Source: Agathobacter rectalis ATCC 33656 (lineage in GTDB: Bacteria; Bacillota; Clostridia; Lachnospirales; Lachnospiraceae). Taken from it: a stretch of 64,000 nucleotides of DNA. The stretch spans positions 372,001-436,000 of the forward strand of contig NC_012781.1 in the NCBI RefSeq assembly GCF_000020605.1, given 5' to 3'. Made by a program: the position numbers and the translations under genes. How positions within the stretch are numbered: position 1 is the stretch's first letter; each line of letters starts with the position of its first letter. The notes under the pieces are model-generated. The model saw only the letters and a program-made list of their open reading frames with translations, did not search any database and had not been told where the DNA came from. Of this stretch, positions 1 to 8,996 are shown piece after piece.

Positions 1-1592
1 ATGGAGTTACACCGGACTGCTACTCATACAGCAACTTTATTTTCAGACATCTGAAGAAGCGCGATTATACTACAAATGCCTGCATCGGAGGCAGGGTATC
101 CAAGGCAAGACTTGCCGAGTATGAGGCAGATGTGGAGAGGCTTGAGAAGGACCAGATACAGCTTATGGGTATTATTTCAAGTCTTAAGGCACAGAGAGAT
201 TTTGAGTGCTTAAAGGGGGAGCCGGAGTATTTTGTGGGCCTTTCTGAGGCGTCAGATGAGCTTAAAGCAGTTAATTCGCAGAAAAATGAGCTCGAAGAGA
301 TTATTAGGACAATGGAGAATGGGCAGTACAAGGAGCTAAAGGAGAAAAAGAGGCTTCTTGAGAAAAACATCGATGCACTTAAGAGTGCTTTTTCACTGAA
401 TCAGCAGCAGATAAATGAAAAGATAAGCCAGCATGAGAAAATCATAGGTGCAAACGAACAGCGAAGAGCACAGCTGGAAGATATGTTACAGGGCTATGTT
501 GCCAGAGAGGAGCTTGAGAAGCAGGTGCAGGATATGCTGCAGCATAGTTCAGGAGCATCGGTCAAGAGCAAACAGCGTGAGAAGCTTATTGAGCTGCAAG
601 GCGCAGACGGAAATGGTGGCAGGCAGCAGTCGTGTGTTGAGACGTTGCAGACTGCCCGCTACAGGTATATAAAGGAGTTTCCGTCAGGTCAGTTCAGCGG
701 AGCCGAGAAGTCAAATAAGGCATATGAGGAGCTGCTGGAGAAGTACGAGAAGGATTATGAGCCGGAATATGAGAGTGAGTTTGAGGAGCAGTGCAAGGTG
801 ATCTACAAAAGTCTCAGAGAGAATGTCATCGGTACAATCCACGGTGATATTAAGGCTGCAAAGCGCCATGCCTATGAGATAAACAGGCTTCTTAGGGAGA
901 CTAATTTCTCAGACAGTACCTATCAGATTAAGATAGAGCCGGCAAAGAACGAAAACGGTCAGTTCTATGATATGCTTATGGCGGAAGAACTGGACAGTAA
1001 AAATCCGGATAATGGCGGAATAGCTGGACAGATAAGCTTTGGTGAGGATGATTTTTATAAGAAATATGAGCAGAAAATTAAACTTTTGACAGACAAGTTC
1101 ATGCCGCCAAGGGATGAGGATGAGCATCTGCGAATGCAGAAGCGCAAGGAAATGGGGCAGTATGCGGATTACCGCAATTATCTGTCATTCAGCATGTATG
1201 AGCAGGTTACGGACGAAAACGGCCGTGTCATCAGGGAAAACTTTGTAGATGACATGGCAGGACGTGATTCGGGCGGCGAGGGACAGAACCCTAAGTATGT
1301 TGCGCTTCTTGCGGGCTTTGCGATGCTTTATATGCAGCAGAGCAATCGTGATTCAAAGATTAAGCTGGTGCTTTTGGATGAGGCATTTTCCAAGATGGAT
1401 CAGGAGCGAAGTGCGGTGTGTCTCAAGTATGCAAGGAAGATGGACTTGCAGCTGATTGTCTGTGTACCGGATGAACGTCTGCAGTCGCTTATCCGAAATG
1501 TGGACTGTGTCTATGGCTTCAGGCGGCATAATAATCAGATTTCTATGATGCATATAGACAAGGGCGATTATCTGAAATTGATGGAGGGATAG
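1..1592 (+). CDS. JetC/MukB-like SMC ATPase, C-terminal part (5' end outside window)
   Basis: The frame is open from base 3 with no stop upstream, so the gene enters from the left edge; 529 residues plus stop are visible. The first ~300 visible residues are charged and heptad-like, as expected for an SMC coiled coil returning to the head. The ATPase half shows an ABC signature region beginning SGGEGQNPKYVALLAGF (about 1269-1320) and a Walker B LVLLDEAFSKMD (about 1365-1400). A segment RLLRETNFSDSTYQIKI precedes them. This set of motifs is what I know from JetC, the SMC subunit of Wadjet plasmid-cleaving systems, and from the related MksB/MukB condensins. The P-loop and the jetA/jetB genes would lie to the left. 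No jetD-like TOPRIM gene follows; the next gene is unrelated and starts 2 bases after the stop, probably co-transcribed. An SbcC-like protein is the alternative. Confidence 0.75.
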   Translation, partial: GVTPDCYSYSNFIFRHLKKRDYTTNACIGGRVSKARLAEYEADVERLEKDQIQLMGIISSLKAQRDFECLKGEPEYFVGLSEASDELKAVNSQKNELEEIIRTMENGQYKELKEKKRLLEKNIDALKSAFSLNQQQINEKISQHEKIIGANEQRRAQLEDMLQGYVAREELEKQVQDMLQHSSGASVKSKQREKLIELQGADGNGGRQQSCVETLQTARYRYIKEFPSGQFSGAEKSNKAYEELLEKYEKDYEPEYESEFEEQCKVIYKSLRENVIGTIHGDIKAAKRHAYEINRLLRETNFSDSTYQIKIEPAKNENGQFYDMLMAEELDSKNPDNGGIAGQISFGEDDFYKKYEQKIKLLTDKFMPPRDEDEHLRMQKRKEMGQYADYRNYLSFSMYEQVTDENGRVIRENFVDDMAGRDSGGEGQNPKYVALLAGFAMLYMQQSNRDSKIKLVLLDEAFSKMDQERSAVCLKYARKMDLQLIVCVPDERLQSLIRNVDCVYGFRRHNNQISMMHIDKGDYLKLMEG

Positions 1593-1594
1593 AT

Positions 1595-2059
1595 ATGGCA
1601 TATTATATAGCAGAAGGTGCCGTTGTTAAGGGTCAGGTGACAATGGCTGACGGAGCAAGCGTATGGTATAATGCAACTGTAAGAGGCGATTCAGAACCGA
1701 TAGAAATAGGCAGAAATTCGAATATACAGGACAATGCAGTGGTACATGTGGACTTAAGCCACAGTGTCAGAATTGGTGACAATGTGACAATAGGACACAG
1801 CGCAATTGTTCACGGGTGTACTATAGGTGATAATACACTCATCGGCATGGGTGCCATCGTGCTAAATGGAGCAAGGATTGGTAAAAACTGCATAATAGGT
1901 GCGGGCGCTCTTGTCACCCAGGGCACCGATATTCCTGACGGAAGCCTCGCATTTGGTTCTCCGGCAAAGGTGATCAGGGCACTGACCGCTGATGAGATAG
2001 AGGAGAATCATCGCAATGCCATGCATTATGTGGAGATTGCGAGGGAGTCGCTGATTTAA
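1595..2059 (+). CDS. Gamma-carbonic-anhydrase-family hexapeptide-repeat protein (YrdA/PaaY-like)
   Basis: A 154-residue left-handed beta-helix protein built from hexapeptide repeats (IGDNVTIGHSAIVHG, IGDNTLIGMGAIV and others). The three zinc-ligand histidines of gamma-class carbonic anhydrases appear as H51, H68 and H73, with the typical five-residue spacing of the last two, and the VRGD motif is at residues 29-32. Such proteins form trimers; some hydrate CO2, while others are acyl-CoA thioesterases or have no known activity, so the substrate is not settled. The start is fixed by GGAGGG at 1583-1588. It follows the SMC-like gene by two bases, which suggests read-through translation coupling rather than a shared function. 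Confidence 0.88.
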   Translation: MAYYIAEGAVVKGQVTMADGASVWYNATVRGDSEPIEIGRNSNIQDNAVVHVDLSHSVRIGDNVTIGHSAIVHGCTIGDNTLIGMGAIVLNGARIGKNCIIGAGALVTQGTDIPDGSLAFGSPAKVIRALTADEIEENHRNAMHYVEIARESLI

Positions 2060-2073
2060 TATTGGACGGATTA

Positions 2074-2114
2074 TTTACATAAACTTTGCAAATGGGTGGT
2101 AGCGGTTTTTACAT
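2074..2114 (+). promoter_or_regulatory. TTTACAT repeats upstream of the transporter gene (possible Pho boxes)
   Basis: TTTACAT occurs at 2074-2080 and again inside TTTTTACAT ending at 2114; a degenerate unit TTTGCAA lies 11 bases after the first. The same word is repeated upstream of the polyphosphate kinase region (4367-4436). Direct TT-ACA repeats at about 11-base spacing are the known form of PhoP sites in Firmicutes. Assignment to PhoP is an inference. Confidence 0.4.
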
Positions 2115-2166
2115 AAAAAAAATAAAATCGTAGTCTGAGGAATACAAAACAGGGAAGGTATAATTT

Positions 2167-3561
2167 ATGAAATCAAAAGAAGACAATACACAAAAGAAAA
2201 CCAAAAAGCTCTCATCAAAGGAGCTCTCATGGGTATTATATGATGTGGGAAATTCCGCATACACACTGCTTGCGTGTGCGCTCATACCGATATGGTACAA
2301 AAGCCTTGCCGTTGGAGATGGTGCAGGGCAGATTTCATCTGACAGGGCAACCGCGTATTATGCGGTGGCAATAGCTGTGATGACAGTTGTATCAGCACTT
2401 ATCGGGCCTGTCTGTGGTGCGATAGCAGACCATATGCGCATCAAAAAGGCTATTTTTTCAACGACCGTAGTTGTAGGAGTGTCGGCATGTATACTTAACG
2501 GTTTTACACCTACATGGGTGCTGTTTCTTGTTATCTATGTGCTTACAAAGATATTTTACAATGCATCGCTGGTGTTTTATGACTCGATGCTTGTCGATGT
2601 GACGACAAAGGATAGAATGGACGAGGTGTCTTCCTACGGCTATGCCTGGGGATATCTGGGCTCGTGTGTGCCGTTTCTTGTTTCACTTGCAGCGTACATC
2701 TGTGGACCGGATATGCTTGGATACATATCAAACCGCCTATCGATGATAATAGGCTTTGCGGTTACAGGAATTTGGTGGTTTGTTGTTACAATTCCATTGT
2801 TTAAGAGCTATAAACAGGTGAATTATGTATCGGATGCAGCAGATAAAGATATTCATAAGAATTTTGAAAATGATGCATTTATAAGAGACAATATCAAAGA
2901 GAAAAACAAAACAAACAAAAATCCGGGAGTCCTAAGACTTATAGCTGACGCATTTGCACAGATTTTTGGAACAATCAAAAAAATAGCTACAAAAGATAAA
3001 AAAGTAGGACTGTTTTTGGTTGCTTTTTTCCTTTACATAGATGGTGTAGGTACTATAATAGATAACTGTATAAACATAGGAACTGATTTAAAGCTCGATT
3101 CAGTGGGACAGGTAGTGTTTTTACTTTTTACACAGATAGTGGCATGCATCGGTTCACTTGTTTTTGGAAGACTGTCACAGACATACAAAACTACAACACT
3201 TTTGTATGTCTGCATTGCGGGATATTTTGCAGTTTGTCTATATGCACTTACACTGCATGATATGATTGGCTTTGGAATCATGGCGTTTGGTGTGGGATGC
3301 TTCCAGGGCTCATTGCAGGCGCTGTCACGCTCATATTTTTCAAAGATTATTCCTCCTGAGAACTCGGGAGAGTATTTCGGAATCTATGATATTTTTGCAA
3401 AAGGAGCTTCGTTTTTAGGCTCGCTTGTCATAGCGGCAGTAAAGCTTGCGGGCGGCACGATAAATGTGGCGGTTGCAACTATGGCAATATTCTTTGCAGT
3501 GGGATTTGTATTTTTAAGGCTTGCAGACAGATATGATGCACCGAGGCATGAAAATAACTAA
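2167..3561 (+). CDS. MFS transporter, UMF1 (Atg22-like) family
   Basis: A 464-residue integral membrane protein with about 12 hydrophobic segments. The N-terminal segment SWVLYDVGNSAYTLLACALI matches the D-x-x-NSAY signature of the UMF1/Atg22-like branch of the major facilitator superfamily. A hydrophilic central loop (about residues 215-275) separates the two six-helix halves, as usual for MFS. Substrates of bacterial UMF1 proteins are poorly known. The gene is 30 bases upstream of a glycerophosphodiesterase gene, and a phosphate kinase gene follows further on, so import of a glycerophospho compound or efflux of a product is possible but unproven. The start is supported by AGGGAAGG at 2151-2158. 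Confidence 0.85.
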   Translation: MKSKEDNTQKKTKKLSSKELSWVLYDVGNSAYTLLACALIPIWYKSLAVGDGAGQISSDRATAYYAVAIAVMTVVSALIGPVCGAIADHMRIKKAIFSTTVVVGVSACILNGFTPTWVLFLVIYVLTKIFYNASLVFYDSMLVDVTTKDRMDEVSSYGYAWGYLGSCVPFLVSLAAYICGPDMLGYISNRLSMIIGFAVTGIWWFVVTIPLFKSYKQVNYVSDAADKDIHKNFENDAFIRDNIKEKNKTNKNPGVLRLIADAFAQIFGTIKKIATKDKKVGLFLVAFFLYIDGVGTIIDNCINIGTDLKLDSVGQVVFLLFTQIVACIGSLVFGRLSQTYKTTTLLYVCIAGYFAVCLYALTLHDMIGFGIMAFGVGCFQGSLQALSRSYFSKIIPPENSGEYFGIYDIFAKGASFLGSLVIAAVKLAGGTINVAVATMAIFFAVGFVFLRLADRYDAPRHENN

Positions 3562-3591
3562 AATAAAAAGTAACGAAAGAAGGCTTAAAGC

Positions 3592-4335
3592 ATGATAAAC
3601 ACAGAGGGAACAAAGGTCTGGGCACACAGAGGAGCATCCGGATATGCACCGGAGAACACACTTGAGGCATTCAAGAAGGCAGAAAAGATGAAGGCTGACG
3701 GCGTGGAGCTTGATGTGCAGCTCACAAAGGATGGAGAGCTTGTGGTCATACACGATGAGACCGTGGACAGAGTGAGTGGTGAGAAAGGCTTTGTAAAGGA
3801 CTATACACTCAAGGAGCTGAAGCGCCTCAATGTGTCAAAGCACATGCCGTCCTATGACAAGAAGACTCGTATTCCAACACTCGATGAGGTGTTTGACCTG
3901 CTCAAAAACACAGAGATGACCATAAATATCGAGCTCAAAAACGGTATCGTACAGTACAAAAATCTGGAGAAAAAGGTACTGGCGCTCGTGGAAGAGTATG
4001 ATATGCTTGACCGAATCTGGTGCTCATCATTCAATCACGAGTCGATTGTGCGCATGAAAAAGCTTTGCCCTGATATGAGGTGCGGTCTGCTTTTTTCTGA
4101 CATTATAGTAAATCCGGCAGAGTATGCAAGCGAGCTTCATGTGGATGCGCTTCATCCGGCAACCTACCATATGCAGGATGAAAACTACATTGACAAGGCG
4201 CACGGAAGAGGACTTAGAGCTCATGTATGGACTGTAAACGAAAAGCATGAGATGAAGGCACTTGTCAAGGCAGAAGCAGATGCAATTATAACAAATTATC
4301 CGGATATTGCTGTTGAAATAGTTAAAAATGCCTAA
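3592..4335 (+). CDS. Glycerophosphodiester phosphodiesterase (GDPD family)
   Basis: A 247-residue cytoplasmic enzyme of the GDPD TIM-barrel family. It hydrolyses glycerophosphodiesters from phospholipid turnover to sn-glycerol 3-phosphate and an alcohol. Family residues are all visible: H12-R13 in AHRGASGYAPENT, E21-N22, E39 and D41 in GVELDVQ, and H54 in VVIHDETVDR. There is no signal peptide and the length is that of UgpQ-type enzymes. It lies 30 bases after the UMF1 transporter gene and is probably in the same transcript. Together they could recover phosphate and glycerol from lipid head groups, which fits the TTTACAT repeats upstream of the transporter. Confidence 0.93.
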   Translation: MINTEGTKVWAHRGASGYAPENTLEAFKKAEKMKADGVELDVQLTKDGELVVIHDETVDRVSGEKGFVKDYTLKELKRLNVSKHMPSYDKKTRIPTLDEVFDLLKNTEMTINIELKNGIVQYKNLEKKVLALVEEYDMLDRIWCSSFNHESIVRMKKLCPDMRCGLLFSDIIVNPAEYASELHVDALHPATYHMQDENYIDKAHGRGLRAHVWTVNEKHEMKALVKAEADAIITNYPDIAVEIVKNA

Positions 4336-4366
4336 AAGATATATAAAATGCACACAAAATTAATTT

Positions 4367-4450
4367 ATGTAAAGCTGAGTAAAGAAATGTAAAGTTTTTA
4401 CCATGATTTTACATAACTGCGTTTTGGACTTTACATTAGCTTGATACTAT
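4367..4450 (+). promoter_or_regulatory. Array of ATGTAAAG / CTTTACAT repeats upstream of ppk1 (possible PhoP-controlled promoter)
   Basis: GTAAAG occurs at 4369-4374, 4379-4384 and 4389-4394, exactly ten bases apart. On the other orientation TTTACAT occurs at 4408-4414 and 4430-4436, 22 bases (two 11-base steps) apart. A possible -10 element TACTAT follows at 4445-4450, so the last repeat sits where a -35 box would be, the arrangement expected for a promoter that needs an activator. The regular phasing is seen directly; PhoP as the binder is inferred from spacing and from the phosphate-related neighbours. Confidence 0.5.
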
Positions 4451-4512
4451 TAACTTGTTGAATAGTTATTGATTAATTTTAATAATTTATCATGCTAATG
4501 GAGAGATTAATT

Positions 4513-4859
4513 ATGTTGAAAAAGAAATTACTAAAGAAAGCGGTCGTCATAGGAATGATGGCAACGATGATAACAGGCTGTTCACAAGAGGTACAAACTA
4601 CCAATGTGGACGGCCTTAATTCATATAAAAATGCGTCAAAGAGGTGGTAATGCAGCTTGCTGCAAAGGAAACTCTCAGATGTGCTGATATTGTTGAAGAA
4701 ATGTTTGTAAATTTGCATGAATGTATTGACAAAAAAGACAAAAATATCGAAAATGAACTTAAGAGTGCACGGACATTGCAGAAGCATTATGTGCTGTGCG
4801 GTATAGCGAGAATTGGAATATTATCAGATGATATCAACGGAGAGGTAAATATTGCATAG
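4513..4859 (+). pseudogene. Small lipoprotein gene broken by a frameshift
   Basis: An ATG at 4513 opens a lipoprotein-type signal peptide (MLKKKLLKKAVVIGMM, then a lipobox ending ITGC at residues 20-23) but the frame stops at 4648-4650 after 45 codons. In another frame, a helix-rich stretch begins at 4638 (KEVVMQLAAKETLRCADIVE) and runs to a stop at 4859. A one-base slip near the AAAGAGG at 4638-4644 would join them into a secreted lipoprotein of about 115 residues. I do not recognise the family. Either it is a decayed gene or the 45-residue peptide is itself a short lipoprotein. It lies between the phased TTTACAT array and ppk1, so it may once have been the first gene of a phosphate-regulated unit. 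Confidence 0.45.
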
Positions 4860-5055
4860 GGAAAGAGTTTTGAAGGCACTTGCACAGCTGCTTGTCGGGG
4901 TGGAAAATAAGCTTCATCTGGCAGACAGAAGGAGACGCCGTGAGGATAAACTGATAGAGCGGGCAAGGCTGCTTGAAATACAGCGGGCACAAAATAAAAC
5001 GAACTTAAAAGACGCAGACGCGAATGGAAAAATATCATATAGAATAGGAGCATAT

Positions 5056-7137
5056 ATGCAGATGAAAAAACTGGAAGAAGTTTACACAAACAGGGAGCTG
5101 TCATGGTTACAGTTCAATGAGCGAGTATTAAATGAGGCGGGAAATCCAAGAGTACCGCTTGCAGAGAGACTGACTTTTGCATCAATCTACCAGACAAATC
5201 TGGATGAGTTTTTCATGGTAAGAGTAGGATCACTCATGATGCAGATGAATTCAAAGGAAAAGATTTTCGAGAACAAGACAAAGATGTCGAGTGAGGAACA
5301 GGTATCGGCAATCCTTGACAGAGTATGCGAGCTTGAGAAGAAAAAAGCAAGGATTTACGAGCAGCTCATGGGTGAGCTTGAGCCAAAGGGCGTGCGCATA
5401 ATCAATTTCAACAAGCTGTCAAAGGATGAGGGTGATTTACTGGAGGCATATTTTGATGCACACATTGCACCTTTCCTCTCACCAATGATTATAGGAAAGC
5501 AGCAGCCGTTTCCATTCCTTGCAAATAAACAGCTCTATGCGGTAGTGCTTTTAACCACGCAGAAGGGAAAGAAAAAGACAGGTATCGTGCCATGCTCAAA
5601 CAGCGTATTCAAGCGTCTGATTGAGATACCTACAAGACCGGGCACATTTATGCTGTCAGAGGAACTTATTTTACACTTTGTATCAAAGCTCTATCCAAAG
5701 TATGTAATCCGTGAGAAATCAATCATGCGTGTGACACGTAATGCGGATATTGATGCGCAGAGCATGTATGATGAGGATATGGATTACCGTAACATGATGG
5801 AGGAGCTCATCAAGAGGAGAGTGCGTCTTGATCCTGTAAGAGTTGAGCTTTCGAGAAAAATCAACCGCAAGGCGATTGACGAACTCTCGAGCTTCCTTGA
5901 GATTGGCAAAAAGCATTTTATCAGTGTAAAAACACCGCTTGATATGTCATTTGTATTCCAGCTTCAGCACTATCTGCGAGACAAGCAGGAGCTTTTCTTT
6001 GAGAAGCGTACACCGCGTGACACACCTGAGCTTTCGCTTAAGGAGAGTATACTCGGTCAGGTTGAGAAAAAGGATGTGCTTCTTTCATATCCGTTTGAGA
6101 GCATGAAGCCGTTTATCAAGATGCTTAACGATGCAGCAGAGGATCCTGATGTAGTTTCCATCAAGATGACACTATACAGAGTGGCAGACAAGAGCCAGAT
6201 TATCGATGCACTTATAGAGGCTGCAGAAAACGGCAAGGAGGTTATCGTGCTTGTCGAGCTGCGTGCGAGGTTTGATGAGGCTAACAACATAGAGATGTCA
6301 CACCGCCTTGAGGATGCAGGCTGTCAGATACTTTACGGACTCGGTGATTACAAGGTCCACTCAAAGCTCTGTCTCATCACAAAGAAAAAGGGCGATGGCT
6401 TTGAGTACATCACTCAGATTGGTACAGGAAACTACAACGAGAAGACCTCGCGTCTTTATACAGATTTATCCCTCATCACTGCAAATCAGGAGATTGGAGC
6501 AGATGCATCAAGGGTGTTTATGGCGCTTCAGAGAGGTGAGACTGTTTCGGACGGAGATGTAAAACATCTGCTTGTTGCCCCAAAATGCCTGCAGAATAAG
6601 ATTGTTGACATGATTGATGAGCAGATTGCCAATAAGAATGCAGGAAAACCGGCATACATCGGAGTTAAGATTAACTCTCTCACTGATAAGGTGCTTATAG
6701 ACAAGCTTATCGATGCATCACAGGCAGGTGTGAAGGTAGAGCTTATTGTCAGAGGAATCTGCTGTGTGAAGCCGCAGGTTGAGGATGTCACAGAAAACAT
6801 CACTGTAATAAGTGTTGTAGGAAGATATCTTGAGCATTCACGTATATACAGATTTGGTGTGGGCGATGATGAGAAGATTTACATTGCGTCAGCAGATTTT
6901 ATGACCAGAAATACAGTAAGACGTGTGGAGGTTGCAACACCGGTATACGATGCACATGCTAAGGACAAGATCCGCCATATCTTCGACACAATCATGACAG
7001 ATGACGAGAAGGGCAAGGAGCTTTGTGCTGATGGTGAGTATGTGGACAGAAAGATAAACAGCACACCGATAGATTCGCAGGAGCAGTTCTTTGAGGAAGC
7101 ATACAAAAATGCCGATAAGAGTGCGGACAATCAGTAA
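5056..7137 (+). CDS. ppk1: Polyphosphate kinase (PPK1)
   Basis: A 693-residue polyphosphate kinase, which reversibly moves the terminal phosphate of ATP onto inorganic polyphosphate. The N-terminal domain begins YTNRELSWLQFNERVLNEA, the family hallmark. The autophosphorylated histidine is H435 in YKVHSKLCLI, and the second conserved histidine is H594 in LEHSRIYRFG. The frame stays open upstream to 4852, but those 68 codons do not resemble PPK1, while AGGAG at 5046-5050 sits five bases before the ATG at 5056 and gives the usual length. It is downstream of the possible Pho-box array and the broken lipoprotein gene, in line with a role in phosphate storage. Confidence 0.95.
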   Translation: MQMKKLEEVYTNRELSWLQFNERVLNEAGNPRVPLAERLTFASIYQTNLDEFFMVRVGSLMMQMNSKEKIFENKTKMSSEEQVSAILDRVCELEKKKARIYEQLMGELEPKGVRIINFNKLSKDEGDLLEAYFDAHIAPFLSPMIIGKQQPFPFLANKQLYAVVLLTTQKGKKKTGIVPCSNSVFKRLIEIPTRPGTFMLSEELILHFVSKLYPKYVIREKSIMRVTRNADIDAQSMYDEDMDYRNMMEELIKRRVRLDPVRVELSRKINRKAIDELSSFLEIGKKHFISVKTPLDMSFVFQLQHYLRDKQELFFEKRTPRDTPELSLKESILGQVEKKDVLLSYPFESMKPFIKMLNDAAEDPDVVSIKMTLYRVADKSQIIDALIEAAENGKEVIVLVELRARFDEANNIEMSHRLEDAGCQILYGLGDYKVHSKLCLITKKKGDGFEYITQIGTGNYNEKTSRLYTDLSLITANQEIGADASRVFMALQRGETVSDGDVKHLLVAPKCLQNKIVDMIDEQIANKNAGKPAYIGVKINSLTDKVLIDKLIDASQAGVKVELIVRGICCVKPQVEDVTENITVISVVGRYLEHSRIYRFGVGDDEKIYIASADFMTRNTVRRVEVATPVYDAHAKDKIRHIFDTIMTDDEKGKELCADGEYVDRKINSTPIDSQEQFFEEAYKNADKSADNQ

Positions 7138-7199
7138 AATGAGGTAATTGCATAAAGATATGGAATATATCTTAAGCTTATTGGAGGAAAGATAGTATA

Positions 7200-7679
7200 A
7201 TGGGAAAAAAAGAAGCAAAGACAAATGCAATAAGAATACTGGAAACAATGAAGATTCCATATGAGGCACGCACATACGAGTGCGATGACTTTGTGGATGC
7301 AGCTCAGATAGCAGACAAGCTGGGGCTTGACCACGCAGGCATGTACAAGACTATCACGACAGTCGGCAAAAGCGGCGGATACTATGTGTTTGTGGTACCG
7401 ATAGATGACGAAATTGATTTCAAAAAAGCCGCAAAGGCAGCAGGTGAGAAGTCCATAGAGATGCTGCATCTCAAGGATTTGACAAAGGTTACAGGCTATA
7501 TAAGAGGCGGCTGTACATCAATCGGAATGAAAAAACAGTATCCTACATTTATCCATGAGGCAGCTAAGGAGCAGGACAAAATCACGGTCAGCGGAGGCAG
7601 GCTTGGGCTTCAGATTACGCTGTCACCGGATGATTTGTGCAGGGCGGCAAAGGCAGAGTATGTAGATATCATAAAATAA
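7200..7679 (+). CDS. ybaK: Cys-tRNA(Pro)/Cys-tRNA(Cys) deacylase, YbaK/EbsC family
   Basis: A 159-residue single-domain protein of the YbaK group within the INS/ProXp editing superfamily. It frees tRNA(Pro) that has been mischarged with cysteine. Recognisable parts are the opening TNAIRILETMKIPYEARTYE, the central VVPIDDEIDFKKAAKAAGEK with the lysine needed by the family, and the glycine-rich YIRGGCTSIGMKK. Length is standard. It starts at 7200 after a GGAGGA at about 7184, and lies 62 bases after ppk1. A separate promoter for trpS follows, so the gene is probably read from upstream. Confidence 0.93.
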   Translation: MGKKEAKTNAIRILETMKIPYEARTYECDDFVDAAQIADKLGLDHAGMYKTITTVGKSGGYYVFVVPIDDEIDFKKAAKAAGEKSIEMLHLKDLTKVTGYIRGGCTSIGMKKQYPTFIHEAAKEQDKITVSGGRLGLQITLSPDDLCRAAKAEYVDIIK

Positions 7680-7724
7680 TTAAAATGAGAGTTCTTTTTC
7701 CTAGGCTTTTACACGTCAGTGTGT

Positions 7725-7790
7725 TATAATAAAGAAAGCTGGCGATTGCTAAGACAGACGGTTTGGCGAATAAACCTACATTGCAATCGT
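7725..7790 (+). promoter_or_regulatory. trpS promoter with extended -10 and folded leader
   Basis: TATAAT at 7725-7730 is preceded by TG at 7722-7723, an extended -10 element; no good -35 box is seen. Just downstream, GCGATTGC at 7742-7749 pairs with GCAATCGT at 7783-7790, and GGTTT at 7760-7764 pairs with AAACC at 7772-7776 inside it. The leader does not match a T-box (no specifier-type stem or T-box sequence seen). No U-run follows, so it is not a plain terminator. Confidence 0.5.
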
Positions 7791-7822
7791 AGTAATAGAA
7801 CTAAAGCAGAGGAATAATAGAG

Positions 7823-8911
7823 ATGGAAAAAATTATTTTAACAGGAGACAGACCAACAGGAAGACTCCATATAGGACATTACGTGGGCTCCCTTCGCAGA
7901 AGAGTTGAGCTTCAGAATTCAGGAGAGTATGACAAAATATTTATCATGATTGCCGATGCACAGGCACTCACAGACAATTTTGACAACCCTGAGAAAATCA
8001 GACAGAATATCATAGAGGTAGCACTTGATTACCTCTCAGCAGGACTCGACCCGGCCAAGTCTACACTGTTTGTGCAGTCACAGATACCGGAGCTTACTGA
8101 GCTTACATTTTTCTACTCAAATCTCGTTACAGTATCGAGACTTCAGAGAAACCCTACAGTAAAGAACGAGATTAAGCTAAGAAATTTCGAGGCAAGTATA
8201 CCGGTTGGCTTTTTCAATTATCCAATCAGTCAGGCAGCAGATATCACTGCCTTCAAGGCTACAACTGTTCCGGTTGGAGAGGACCAGCTCCCAATGATAG
8301 AGCAGACCAGGGAGATTGTCAGAAAGTTTAATTCTATCTATGATGAGGTGCTCGTTGAGCCGGATGTGCTTTTACCTGAGAATGAGGCATGCTGCAGACT
8401 TCCGGGTACAGACGGTGGACAGAAGATGAGCAAATCATTAGGCAACTGTATCTATCTGGCAGATACAGAGGCAGATGTAAAGAAGAAAATCATGAGCATG
8501 TATACAGATCCGACACATATCCAGATTTCAGATCCGGGACATGTGGAGGGCAATACAGTATTCACATATCTTGATGCTTTCTCTAAGCCGGGACATTTTG
8601 AGGAGTATCTGCCGGAGTATGCTAACCTTCAGGAGCTTAAGGACCACTATACAAGAGGCGGTCTTGGTGATGTGAAGATTAAGAAATTCCTCAACAACAT
8701 CATGCAGGAGGAACTTTCACCTATCCGCGCAAGAAGAGCAGAGTATGAGAAGGATATTCCGGCTGTATATGAGATACTAAGGAAGGGCAGCGAGACAGCA
8801 AGAGAGGCTGCAGCACAGACAATGGCAGAGGTCAAGCGCGCCATGAGGATAAATTACTTTGAGGATGCAGAGCTTATAAAGAGCCAGAGTCAGAAATATG
8901 CTGAGAAGTAA
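7823..8911 (+). CDS. trpS: Tryptophanyl-tRNA synthetase
   Basis: A 362-residue class I aminoacyl-tRNA synthetase that charges tRNA(Trp). The HIGH signature is H16-I-G-H19 in [11 protein letters not shown] and the KMSKS loop is QKMSKSLGN at about residue 200. PVGEDQ and TDGGQ motifs line the active site. It belongs to the somewhat longer TrpS branch common in Clostridia, with an insert of the type [20 protein letters not shown]. Monocistronic by appearance: its own extended -10 promoter and folded leader lie upstream, and corA follows after 85 bases. Confidence 0.96.
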   Translation: MEKIILTGDRPTGRLHIGHYVGSLRRRVELQNSGEYDKIFIMIADAQALTDNFDNPEKIRQNIIEVALDYLSAGLDPAKSTLFVQSQIPELTELTFFYSNLVTVSRLQRNPTVKNEIKLRNFEASIPVGFFNYPISQAADITAFKATTVPVGEDQLPMIEQTREIVRKFNSIYDEVLVEPDVLLPENEACCRLPGTDGGQKMSKSLGNCIYLADTEADVKKKIMSMYTDPTHIQISDPGHVEGNTVFTYLDAFSKPGHFEEYLPEYANLQELKDHYTRGGLGDVKIKKFLNNIMQEELSPIRARRAEYEKDIPAVYEILRKGSETAREAAAQTMAEVKRAMRINYFEDAELIKSQSQKYAEK

Positions 8912-8996
8912 TATCTTTTATTTCAAAGACAATACGTTAGTGATGTCAAAATATTTTGTGGCATTATGTGTGTCATAAAAGCCACGGGGAGGCACC

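Noticed and set aside
2159-2164. TATAAT just before the UMF1 transporter start
   Set aside because: It is only two bases from the ATG, so it could serve only a leaderless message, while a good ribosome-binding site lies directly before it.
4852-5055. In-frame 68-codon extension at the 5' end of ppk1 (TTG start)
   Set aside because: The extra residues do not resemble PPK1, while the ATG at 5056 has a good ribosome-binding site and gives the usual length.
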